From Turritopsis dohrnii (Eukaryota; Cnidaria; Hydrozoa; Anthoathecata; Oceaniidae), in contig BQMF02000162.1 of the NCBI GenBank assembly GCA_027922465.2, forward strand, positions 852,495 through 916,494: a DNA stretch of 64,000 bases, read 5' to 3'. How positions within the stretch are numbered: the first letter of the stretch is position 1; the number at the start of each line of letters is the position of its first letter. Below are positions 55,595 through 64,000 of this stretch, one piece after another. A model generated the notes under the pieces. That model saw only the letters and a list, made by a program, of their open reading frames with translations. It searched no databases and was not told where the DNA came from. The position numbers were made by a program, and so were the translations under genes.

Positions 55595-56418
55595 AGATTG
55601 TCTCAATTACATTCCAGACGATCGTCTTTCGAATTTCGCAGATCGGTGATCGCCCGTTATTTTATTATGTACTGTACATAATAATGCTTTTACTATTCTT
55701 GGATTTCTATACTTTCGCAAATAATTGTAATTTTTGATATTACAAGCTTGACTGTATATGAAGTGTATCTGTTTTTTCTTACTGCTATATTGGTTTAGTT
55801 TAACGTTTTAATAGCTAGTGCTTGGTGTAATTAAAATCGTTACAATATTTTTTAGATTTTTCATAAGGTTAGACAGTGATAGGAATCACAATGCTATAAA
55901 ATGACATTGGGAAAAGTGTTACTATATTCACCAGAAAGTAGATTCTGACGTCCTTTTATTATTTGCATTAATAGAGACAACAATTTTATTGGTGTAATGG
56001 ACAGATGATAGGAGGTGGGGCATCATTATCTTTTGTATTGTAGATCTTTATTAAAAATTTTTGTAAAAACTCAGGATTTTGGGTCATGAAAAGGCAGGAT
56101 TTTGGGTTCTGTAATATAAGTGGCAACCCTGGAACCATTCTTATTATTTATAACAATTTCTTTGTAAAGCTAAAATTCCTGTGACTTATTTTATGTTTTG
56201 TGTTATATTTATCACTAATTTTAAAGCATTGGCAGTATAGTTACAAATGGAGGTTCTTTTATTAGATCAGTTACAAAGTTAAAACCATGCAGAAATGACA
56301 GGAAACATTTGAGTGCCCTAGGGAATTAATCCAAAGAAAAATAGTGTTTACAAATGACTCAGGTAATAATAAAATACATTTTTGACATCCATTCTCCTCA
56401 TTTGTTTTTTTCTTTTAG

Positions 56419-59400
56419 TGGACATTTGTGATCTATCTTAATGAAGTCAGACTATGGATACACAACAAAACAAGGGGAATGGAAAATTGGGAGGTAATAT
56501 GATGGTTCTCTGTCATCTATTTGTAATTTGTTTGGAAGACCTGCATTTTATGGAAATGACTCTGAATAGCTTTTTACTTATGGAGTGCAGCTTTGTTTTA
56601 AACAAATGGTTACTAGAATGAAAGAATGTTGAAATAAATAAATGATACATATAATGTCATATAAATTCGGCACAAAATTGTACATTATGTAACTAATTAT
56701 ACTGCTTCATAGACACGTGGTTGCTCTATCCATTTAAAATATTTTTTTATTTTTCAGATTGTGACAAACACGATTATGTTATGTTTCCTGGCTTATGTTC
56801 TTCTTGTCATTTTCAGCAAAATTCTTGCTTTTGTGTTCTTCAATGAGGATGGTAAAAAAACTGTAAACTTCTCTTCTGCTTTTTAGCAATTTGTTTTTGT
56901 TGTTGTTGAATTTCTGCGAAAGCAAGAAATACATTAAAACCAGCTTTGTTTTTAGATTTCTGCGAAAGCAAGAAAGCTATTACAACCGGCTTTCATTTTT
57001 TTCTTCTTTTTTTTCTTACTGTCCAAACCTAGCGGTTTTTTGAAATTTCGTGCATCCATTTACATGAAACCAAAGCACCGTGCATTGCATGTAAGTGAAA
57101 GATTTACAAAAAAGTTTCTTTGATCAAAATTAAATGGATTTTTAGGAAAGTATACATATTTTAAGATGAAAAAGAAAATTTAAAGAAGAAAATTATAATT
57201 ATCTTGAACTGTGATCATTCTTTTCTAACTAAAAAACGTTCTCAATGTTTTGTAAACAGAAGAGTCAAAAATATACATATATCATTTACATGTATTGTTT
57301 GTGGATTCCGTGGCACAGTTGGTTAGCGCAGTCAGCTTATAACCGAAGGGTCGGTGGTTCGAGCCCACCTAGATCTTTCATTTTTTTTTTCGAATTTCAA
57401 TCATATCATTCTTTATACTTGTTCTTCTTCTTTTTCTTCTTTTTCTTACTGTCCAAACCTAGCGTTTTTTTGAAATTTCGTGCGTGCCTTTACATGAAAA
57501 CTACCAAAACATTCTTCATAAGTATTTTATATTTTGCCACTTATTTTTTGAGAAAAAGACGAGTAATGTTACTCCTATTAAAAACGCAATGGAGAAGATC
57601 AGTTGCACCCAATTTGAAGCATCGCTTGAAAATCTTAAAAGCTTGGTAATGTCTTGCGCTTCGAAGCACTCTTACAATTGCAGTTGTTCACAATTAAACT
57701 TTGTAAAAGATTTTTATAAATTTATATAAATTTTGGTATGTGATTTATTATCTACTTTTTTTTTATTTTCGTCAAAGTTAATTTAAAACACAGTATTTCT
57801 GATGAATTTTTCGCTTTTACTTTGTTTTTTAAATGTTTTTTTGAAGAAGTTTTTTTCCCTATTCGCTCCTACAGTTTAAAAAAAATTGACATAAAATGCG
57901 TATCCATGGTTACGATTCACGCATTATGCATATTTCTTTTGCTTGTATCTGATGGCTTCTGGTGTTTTTAGTTAAGCCCTATTCACACTTTTTTAAAGGT
58001 AAATTGGCAACAGCCCAGGAGATGAACAAAGGTTGACAAAATTTCATGCGGGATTTCAGACAAATAAGTTTAGATCTAAGTTTAGATTGTCTTGTGTCAT
58101 TTGGCTCTTGTATTGTTTCATTACAACAGAAAGAATAGTTCATATGATAGTATCAGTTATGCTTTCATGAATTTCTTCAAATTTCAAGAATGTTACAAGT
58201 CATTTTTCATGCTTATGCTGATTTTGCAGAAATCCTTATGCCTATAAGGGCATCTTGTTATCTTTTCTTTTAGGATTCTTTAATGTTGTCAGTAAAACGT
58301 TTTTCAAGATAATAAGAAAATTGCCATTTGTTGGGTCAAAGGTTGGATTTACATATTGATAGCTGGTGATAGCTCCTAAAATTGATTACATGCAAAAGCG
58401 CTCCTTACTACTGTGGTTGTGAGAAATTTTCAATTATGTGCAATTCATGCGAATTATTTCATCCTTAGATACAAAAAGAGGTAGATAAGGCAATAGAAGA
58501 CATTTCAAAGAATTTTCCGACCAATGGAATGGATTATTTGAGAAAGGTATTTTTATTATATGTGACGGTTTGAGGAAAAATCATAACAAGTGGTATTACT
58601 GAGAAATTAATTGGTAATTTATCAGAAATTTATCAGTAATAATCAGTAATACTGATAAATAATCAGTAATTTGTTTGATTTATCAGTAATTCGTTCGATT
58701 AATCAGTAATTCGTTCGGTGAATCAGTATTACTGATTATTTATCAGTATTACTGATTATTTTATCAGTAATTACTGATTCATCGAACGAATTACTGATAA
58801 ATCGAACGAATTACTGATTAAATCTATTGTTTTCTAATCAGTAATTTACTGATAAATTTATAAGAATTTATCATTTGTTATGATTTTCTCTCAAACCGTC
58901 ACATATAGCTTTTCTTACCATGCCTGCTTCACTATGATGTAAACTTGCAAAATTTGTGGTTCCACGGTTATGAGTGTGTTAAGTCTCAGTCTTCCAATTT
59001 ATGAGAGGTGTGTGTTGAGGAAGAAACCCACTTATTTAAAGACAAATCATTTTTGTTTATATCCAATTCAGATGTGATAGCAATGCAAATCAAAATTGGA
59101 CAATTCAAATTACTTTTTTCTGCTATGAATAATACCTTATGTCAGATATATACCTTGTCTGTTGAAAAAATACTCTTATACTAATTATGTATTTTCTCAT
59201 TGTAGCTACCAGCTAGTGGATCATCAAAGGTAAAATACACTTCATGCTGATATCTTTCCTTTGGACTGTTTGAAGTTTCATGTCTTACTAACCAGACGCT
59301 CATTTATTGAACCCCAAAAGAGCTGTTTATACAATGAATGTTTGATGCTTTTGTAAGAAGACGTGTACTTTGATTACCACATATTGTCATCCATATACCG

Positions 59401-61647
59401 TGCATTATATTTCATTTGATTTTCCTTTGTCATAATTTAAGTCTCTCTTTGAAAGCCTTATACACAGGCAAACTTTTCTCTAACTGAATGAATATCAATT
59501 ATGTAATTTGTTTGAAATTGGGTATTAAAGTTTTGGAAACATTTGTGAAGGTGGCTCGATTATGTTAAATAATTGTTTAATGTTTTATTTGATTATATTT
59601 GATTTTGTGTGTTATATCTTTCATTAAAAAAGGTGCTTTTGGATAAATTTGGACCAAATGTTTAGTATGAATTTACTGCTGATCTAAAATTTAATGTCAG
59701 ATTTCATAGTTGGAAAAAGTAGCCAGAGGATATAACTCCACAAACAAGTTGGTAATTTAAATCCATGTGAAAAACAGAAAATGAAACGGAAAATGTCATG
59801 CATATCAGAATATCAGAAACTGCTCCTTGATAAGGTTTACATTGGCATTCGTTTTCTTTTCACAGGCAAAAATAAGAGAAGAAATCACGAAATATAAAGC
59901 AATAGGTAAACATTCCTTCTTATGCTTCATGCTTATTGAATATTATGATTTTGCAAGCTTTTGGAGTTTCAGCTACATGTAAACAAGAAGGTGAAGAAAG
60001 GGGACACTTGGTATATCTTCACATATACCAAAAATAATAAACAAAATTGTTGTTATATTTTCAGAGGATAAAAGTAACCTTATTGATCAAGGTTATATGT
60101 CTGGTGCTACATATGCAGGAGACAAAGATTTGTATGATTTGATGGCTGAGGTGTGTCAATGCTGATTGCTTCATAATTGCCTCATTTCATTGTTTCATAG
60201 TTCATATATGTTTCTTTTTTGCTGAAATCTGCTGTTTAAGCCATATCATGTCATATCTGTGAGGTTGTTTGATCATCTTTTTCTCTGAGTTGTGAAATCT
60301 ATTGTCCTTGACTTTTTTCAGATATACAAAGAATTTTCCTATTCCAATCCGCTGCATGCTGACATGTATCCTGACAGTAAGATGATCTATCTGTCTGTGT
60401 GTTCAGCTTTCCACATTTTACCGAGGTCATCCCTGTAACAGAATAGTAAAATTTCCTTTCGAAAAAGATTACTAGGTGTTTCGATACTTTGCACTGCATG
60501 CTTTGTGTTGTAGTGGTGTATATTTAATAAGGCAACATTGACGAATCAACTGATGAGTATAATTGTGATCTACATTTCCAATGTTCAATTTAGTTCGCAA
60601 GATGGAAGCCGAAGTTGTGGCAATGTGTTTAAATATGTTTAATGGAGATGATGAATGCTGTGGAACGGTAAGTATTTGTTGATTGGTCAATTTCGACAGA
60701 GTTTTCTTCATCATTATTTTCTTCCAAGGAAAAAAGATGATGCTGATTTCTAACATGCTATTCTTACATTAGATGACATCAGGTGGTACAGAGAGTATTC
60801 TGATGGCATGCAAATGCTACAGAGATATTGCTATTGAGAAAGGTATAAAAACACCAGAAATGTAAGTATGGATGAAGCAACTAATGATAAATAATTTAAT
60901 GATAAGTATCTACTATGGCACTGTTCGTATTCGGTTTTATTTCTGTTTAGAGTTGCACCAGTCAGCGTTCACCCGGCATTTGATAAGGTGTGTTTTCTTT
61001 CAGTTTCCTTTGATGGAGATTGAAACTTGTTTTTACACCGGATATCCTGATGCATTATGGTATTGACTGTTACAGATTCTTTGTCCAATGGTATTTTTTC
61101 TTTTGACTTCATTTCACAGGCATGTCATTATTTTGGTATGAAACTAAAGCGTGTCCCGGTTGACAAGGGGACAGGCAAAGCAGATGTTAAGGTAATGTTG
61201 TTGTTGTTGTTTGTTGTTTGTTTGTTTGTTTGTTTTGCGGCTAGGTTTTATGACTTTTTGCAATAACATTTTAACTTACATTCAAAACAGGCCATTAAGA
61301 GAGCCATCACGAAGAATACCATATTAGTAAGTGGAATGTTTGTCATTAAACTAAGGAAAAGAATTATCTTTGATGACTCGATGTCTATTCACTGAAGTAA
61401 CCTAACTCTCCCAAATATCAATTAAGAAAAGATCAAGAAAAGACAAAAAGTATGGGATCTTAAAATTGAACTTTAGAACGGTTTTTCAAATAAAATATAT
61501 CATGACTTGAAAACAGGAAAGACTTCAGGAAATAATTTTTGTACCTGGCAAACCCTTTCACTCAACGGTACATTAATGTTATAGTTAGTTGGTTCAGTTC
61601 CTGGTTTTCCTCATGGCTGTATTGATCCAATCGTTGAGCTAGGAAAG
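56419..61647 (+). CDS. SGPL1: Sphingosine-1-phosphate lyase, 5' part (15 exons in window)
   Basis: Exons: 56419-56493, 56758-56851, 58274-58341, 58469-58546, 59206-59229, 59710-59751, 59866-59905, 60065-60150, 60322-60376, 60594-60667, 60773-60861, 60951-60987, 61120-61191, 61291-61326 and 61585-61647. All have GT-AG sites and join in frame to 311 codons. The start encodes one TM helix ([20 protein letters not shown]), as in ER-anchored S1P lyase with a cytosolic catalytic domain. Then come [46 protein letters not shown], the PLP-phosphate loop [34 protein letters not shown] and [12 protein letters not shown]. The enzyme splits S1P into hexadecenal and phosphoethanolamine. The Schiff-base Lys region lies past 64000. 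The first Met is not in exon 56419; see the candidate at 50309. Confidence 0.93.
57304..57376 (+). tRNA. tRNA-Ile(UAU)-like sequence, decayed acceptor stem
   Basis: The D arm (GCACAGTTGGTTAGCGC), anticodon loop CTTATAA with anticodon TAT, and a perfect T arm GGTGG-TTCGAGC-CCACC are in the right spacing. A-box TGGCACAGTTGG and B-box GGTTCGAGCCC are intact. The acceptor strands GATTCCG and TAGATCT pair poorly and the anticodon stem has mismatches. It is probably a pseudogene or the head of a SINE; it lies in the second visible intron of the S1P lyase gene. Confidence 0.55.
58557..58907. repeat. Palindromic MITE built of ATCAGTAAT words
   Basis: TATATGTGACGGTTTGAGGA at 58557 is inverted as TCTCAAACCGTCACATATA ending at 58907, with TA at both flanks. 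The interior is a mosaic of more than a dozen ATCAGTAAT/ATTACTGAT words in both orientations. It includes ATTCGTTCGAT repeats facing ATCGAACGAAT, so the whole can fold into a long hairpin. It lies in an intron of the S1P lyase gene. Confidence 0.85.
61197..61236 (+). repeat. GTT / GTTT microsatellite
   Basis: GTTGTTGTTGTTTGTTGTTT followed by GTTT repeats, just inside the intron after exon 61120-61191. Confidence 0.8.
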
Positions 61648-61666
61648 GTCAGTTGTATTCTTTGTT

Positions 61667-61760
61667 GGATTTCTGCGTAAGCAAGAAATACTTTACGATC
61701 GTCCGTGTTTTTCTGATTTTTTTGGATTTCTGCGTAAGCAAGAAATACTTTACGATCGTC
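61667..61760 (+). repeat. Two tandem units around a TTTCTGCGTAAGCAAGAAA hairpin
   Basis: TTTCTGCGTAAGCAAGAAAT followed by ACTTTACGATCGTC occurs at 61670 and 61727, almost identical over 34 bp. A related pair with TTTCTGCGAAAGCAAGAAA is at 56912 and 56957. The word is an imperfect hairpin. Each pair is followed by CTTACTGTCCAAACCTA, so both belong to one repeat family. Confidence 0.75.
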
Positions 61761-61768
61761 TTTCTCCT

Positions 61769-62519
61769 GTTTTTTCATCTTACTGTCCAAACCTACGCAT
61801 TTTTGTTTCTTAAATTTCATTGGTTCATAAAAAAGCCGTCTCAATCGTGATTGGTGCATAATGCCCGATTTCTACGAAAGGGTGCTAATATAGCCACCTT
61901 AACTTCAATAGCGACAGTTTATTGGCTGATTTTCGCCATGCCATGTGATCGTCCACAAAACGTTTTAAAAATGGCAGCGAAAGAACGTGTGTAGTTTGCT
62001 AAAAGTTTCTTTGATGGAAATATGGCTTTAAAAGAAGTTAATACAGCTTATAATTTTATGTAAAGAATTGCATTACTGTTGGAAACTTATCATGTTCACA
62101 AAATTAAATTACAGTGTGGTTATTCTGTTTTTTGAAAGAAGTTTTCTTGAAGTTTAAAATATGAAAACAGTGCCATGGTGTGTGGAAGAAAAGGTATTTC
62201 TTGTTTTATTTTTGCTCCAAGCCTTTTTAAATATGAAAGACCTTCGTGTATTTTGTATGTGTATGCATGGTTGAAGTCAATTTTTAGAAGCTTTTGGATT
62301 TTTAAAGCTCAGCTTAGCTTCCTTTCAGCTCCTCCCCAACATCACCAACATATATGCACTTTATACAGCTATTTATACTATATTTAGTAGCAATTTTTGG
62401 ATGTATTCTGGCTATATCAGCTTATCTCTTTTCTCCCTACGTATGTTGTATTTTTTTTAACTTTTAGATTAGATATGAGCTTTAATTTCTAAGTAATTAT
62501 TATTGTGATATTTATATTT
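61769..62519 (+). repeat. Direct repeat of about 750 bp, copy 1
   Basis: It begins TTTTTTCATCTTACTGTCCA and ends TATTGTGATATTTATATTTT. It is nearly identical to 62980-63740, with a few small indels (for example TGCTAATATAG against TGCTAATAATAG). No inverted ends and no coding frame. Confidence 0.88.
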
Positions 62520-62979
62520 TTCATTCTGAGGAGATCAATATAGAAACTTTATATATGAGTTTGTGCTGCCCAAACGATATGTTGGTTACCGCCAGTATAC
62601 ACAATCTTTTTATAGGATTCGTTATATTTAATGTGGTTAAATTAAAGTTTCGTATTGTGTCGATGCACTTTTTTGGAGTACGTGGGTGGCAAATATCCAG
62701 TAACAATCATTCAGCTTATTCGTACAAAAAAACAGATCTTCATAAATGATCTCCGCGATAGCATAAAGAAAAGCCCCTTTTTTATGTTATGGTAGGCTGA
62801 CTTTCTTGACGAACATTGTCAGTCGTATCAATATTTTTGTTTATTTAATGCTGATGCTTCTCGAGCTGAATGATGTGACTGTCTTAGTTTTGCAGGACTA
62901 GTGTGCTAGTGTTGCATTTTTGTGGCATTTTCAGCAGCAAAGCTTGCAGAAATCCTTCTGCCCGGTAGGGCATCTTGTT

Positions 62980-63740
62980 TTTTTTTTTCATCTTACTGTC
63001 CAAACCTACGCATTTTTGTTTCTTAAATTTCATTGGTTCATAAAAAAGCCGTCTCAATCGTGATTGGTGCATAATGCCCGATTTCTACGAAAGGGTGCTA
63101 ATAATAGCCACCTTAACTTCAATAGCGATAGTTTATTGGCTGATTTTCGCCATGCCATGTGATCGTCCACAAAACGTTTTAAAAATGGCAGCGAAAGAAC
63201 GTGTGTAGTTTGCTAAAAGTTTCTTTGATGGAAATATGGCTTTAAAAGAAGTTAATACAGCTTATAATTTTATATAAAGAATTGCATTACTGTTGGGAAC
63301 TTATCATGTTCACAAAATTAAATTACAGTGTGGTTATTCTGTTTTTTGAAAGACGTTTTCTTGAAGTTTAAAATATGAAAACAGTGCCAATACATGATGG
63401 TGTGTGGAAGAAAAGGTATTTCTTGTTTTATTTTTGCTCCAAGCCTTTTTAAATATGAAAGACCTTCGTGTATTTTGTATGTGTATGCATGTTTGAAGTC
63501 AATTTTTAGAAGCTTTTGGATTTTTAAAGCTCAGCTTAGCTTCCTTTCAGCTCCTCCCCAACATCACCAACATATGCACTTTATACAGCTATTTATACTA
63601 TATTTAGTAGCAATTTTTGGATGTATTCTGGCTATATCAGCTTATCTCTTTTCTCCCTACGTATGTTGTATTTTTTTTAACTTTTAGATTAGATATGAGC
63701 TTTAATTTCTAAGTAATTATTATTGTGATATTTATATTTT
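62980..63740 (+). repeat. Direct repeat of about 750 bp, copy 2
   Basis: This is the second copy of 61769-62519, with one 8-base gain (CCAATACATGATGG against CCATGG). Just before it, CAGAAATCCTTCTGCCCGGT with GGGCATCTTG resembles 58229-58262. The 460-bp spacer between copies is unique here. The layout could be a tandem duplication or a short LTR-like pair; TG...CA ends are not evident. Confidence 0.88.
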
Positions 63741-63754
63741 CGCTGTGTCTGCAT

Positions 63755-63925
63755 GGCCGGCAGCCGGTCAATGTCTTGGCATATACTAAGTGGCCGGCAG
63801 TCCAATTATTCAGAACTTTTACTTGTCGCCGGTCAAGAATCCGTCATATACTATATGACCGGCAGTTCAATTATATGTCGAATGGCAGCCGGTCATTGCC
63901 TGAGCATATACTAAATGACCGGCAG
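63755..63925 (+). repeat. Tandem array of GCCGGTC / GACCGGC hairpin units
   Basis: GCCGGTCA occurs at about 63763, 63828 and 63888. Each is followed some 17-25 bases later by CATATACTA(A/T)(G/A)TG(G/A)CCGGCAG. The paired GCCGGTCA and TG(A/G)CCGGC words make a stem of 7-8 bp in each of three units of 60-65 bp. GC content is well above the surroundings. The array may continue past 64000. Confidence 0.75.
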
Positions 63926-64000
63926 TGCAGCTATAGCTACTTGCGAACAATACCATTGGCAAAGTCGCGGCGAAGAATATTGAGATTATGATACACTACC

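Larger units (their letters stand above)
52173..56131. mobile_element. hAT-like element of about 4 kb with CAGGGTTGCCACT ends
   Basis: CAGGGTTGCCACT at 52173 is inverted as AGTGGCAACCCTG ending at 56131, and GAACC stands on both sides (52168-52172 and 56132-56136). The ends look like hAT termini, although hAT usually duplicates 8 bp. Next to each end are repeated TCAGGATTTTG / TCAGGAAAA words, and AACGGGCGATCAC near 52458 is inverted near 55650. No transposase gene is left; the interior is occupied by two younger elements. It lies in the long intron or 5' flank of the S1P lyase gene. Confidence 0.7.

Noticed and set aside
57245..57649. 134-codon + frame across the tRNA-like sequence
   Set aside because: It reads through a tRNA-like sequence and T-rich runs and has no protein character.
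1..64000. CRISPR array, operon or other prokaryotic features
   Set aside because: Spliced genes, SINEs, LINEs and TIR elements show a nuclear animal genome; no regularly spaced direct repeats of the CRISPR kind were seen.

Overview
This is an AT-rich, intron-bearing metazoan window from a genome crowded with transposons. The mix of CR1-type LINEs, a DIRS-type retroelement, PIF/Harbinger, hAT-like and mariner-like elements, tRNA-derived SINEs and many MITEs, together with a small Ig-like receptor gene that lacks disulfide cysteines, suggests a cnidarian, possibly a hydrozoan. That assignment is inference; no sequence here proves it.

Host genes. The clearest is the 5' two-thirds of a sphingosine-1-phosphate lyase gene (SGPL1-type) on the + strand from 56419 to 61647. 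Fifteen exons join in frame, and the PLP-lysine part lies beyond the window. An intronless type II membrane protein with a fucosyltransferase-type HVRRGD motif lies at 32747-34084. A four-exon type I membrane protein (signal peptide, one Ig-like exon, Thr-rich stalk plus TM, short acidic tail; 214 aa) spans 15030-18813. A PA14-domain terminal exon is at 9017-9495. Several small terminal exons or gene remnants sit on the minus strand at 10803-11438, 14442-14497 and 19457-19791, so 9-20 kb may be a cluster of cell-surface protein genes and their remains.

Mobile DNA, left to right. Positions 1-7760 are a three-level nest: a LINE RT fragment is split by a 6.9-kb Harbinger element (786-7680, TSD TAA), which is itself split by a 5'-truncated CR1-type LINE (2482-6066). 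Foldback or TIR elements rich in GACGTC occur at 8.2, 24.8, 26.5-27.3 and 30.9-32.0 kb. At 35730-39227 is a transposon with inverted repeats of about 470 bp, carrying a broken gene with a PIN/XPG-nuclease-like region and a Cys-rich tail. Related TIR elements occupy 19836-21672, 40358-42105 and 45505-46735; the last carries a 70-bp palindromic insertion with an 8-bp target duplication. A decayed DIRS-type element fills 46745-49650. In or upstream of the SGPL1 gene lies a 4-kb hAT-like element (52173-56131) containing two further elements, one encoding a C2H2 finger and a tudor-like segment.

The right end (61.7-64 kb) holds two near-identical copies of about 750 bp and a tandem array of GCCGGTC/GACCGGC hairpins. 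Long stretches, especially 11.4-14.4, 21.7-24.8, 27.8-30.1 and 43.4-45.2 kb, show no gene that I can support.
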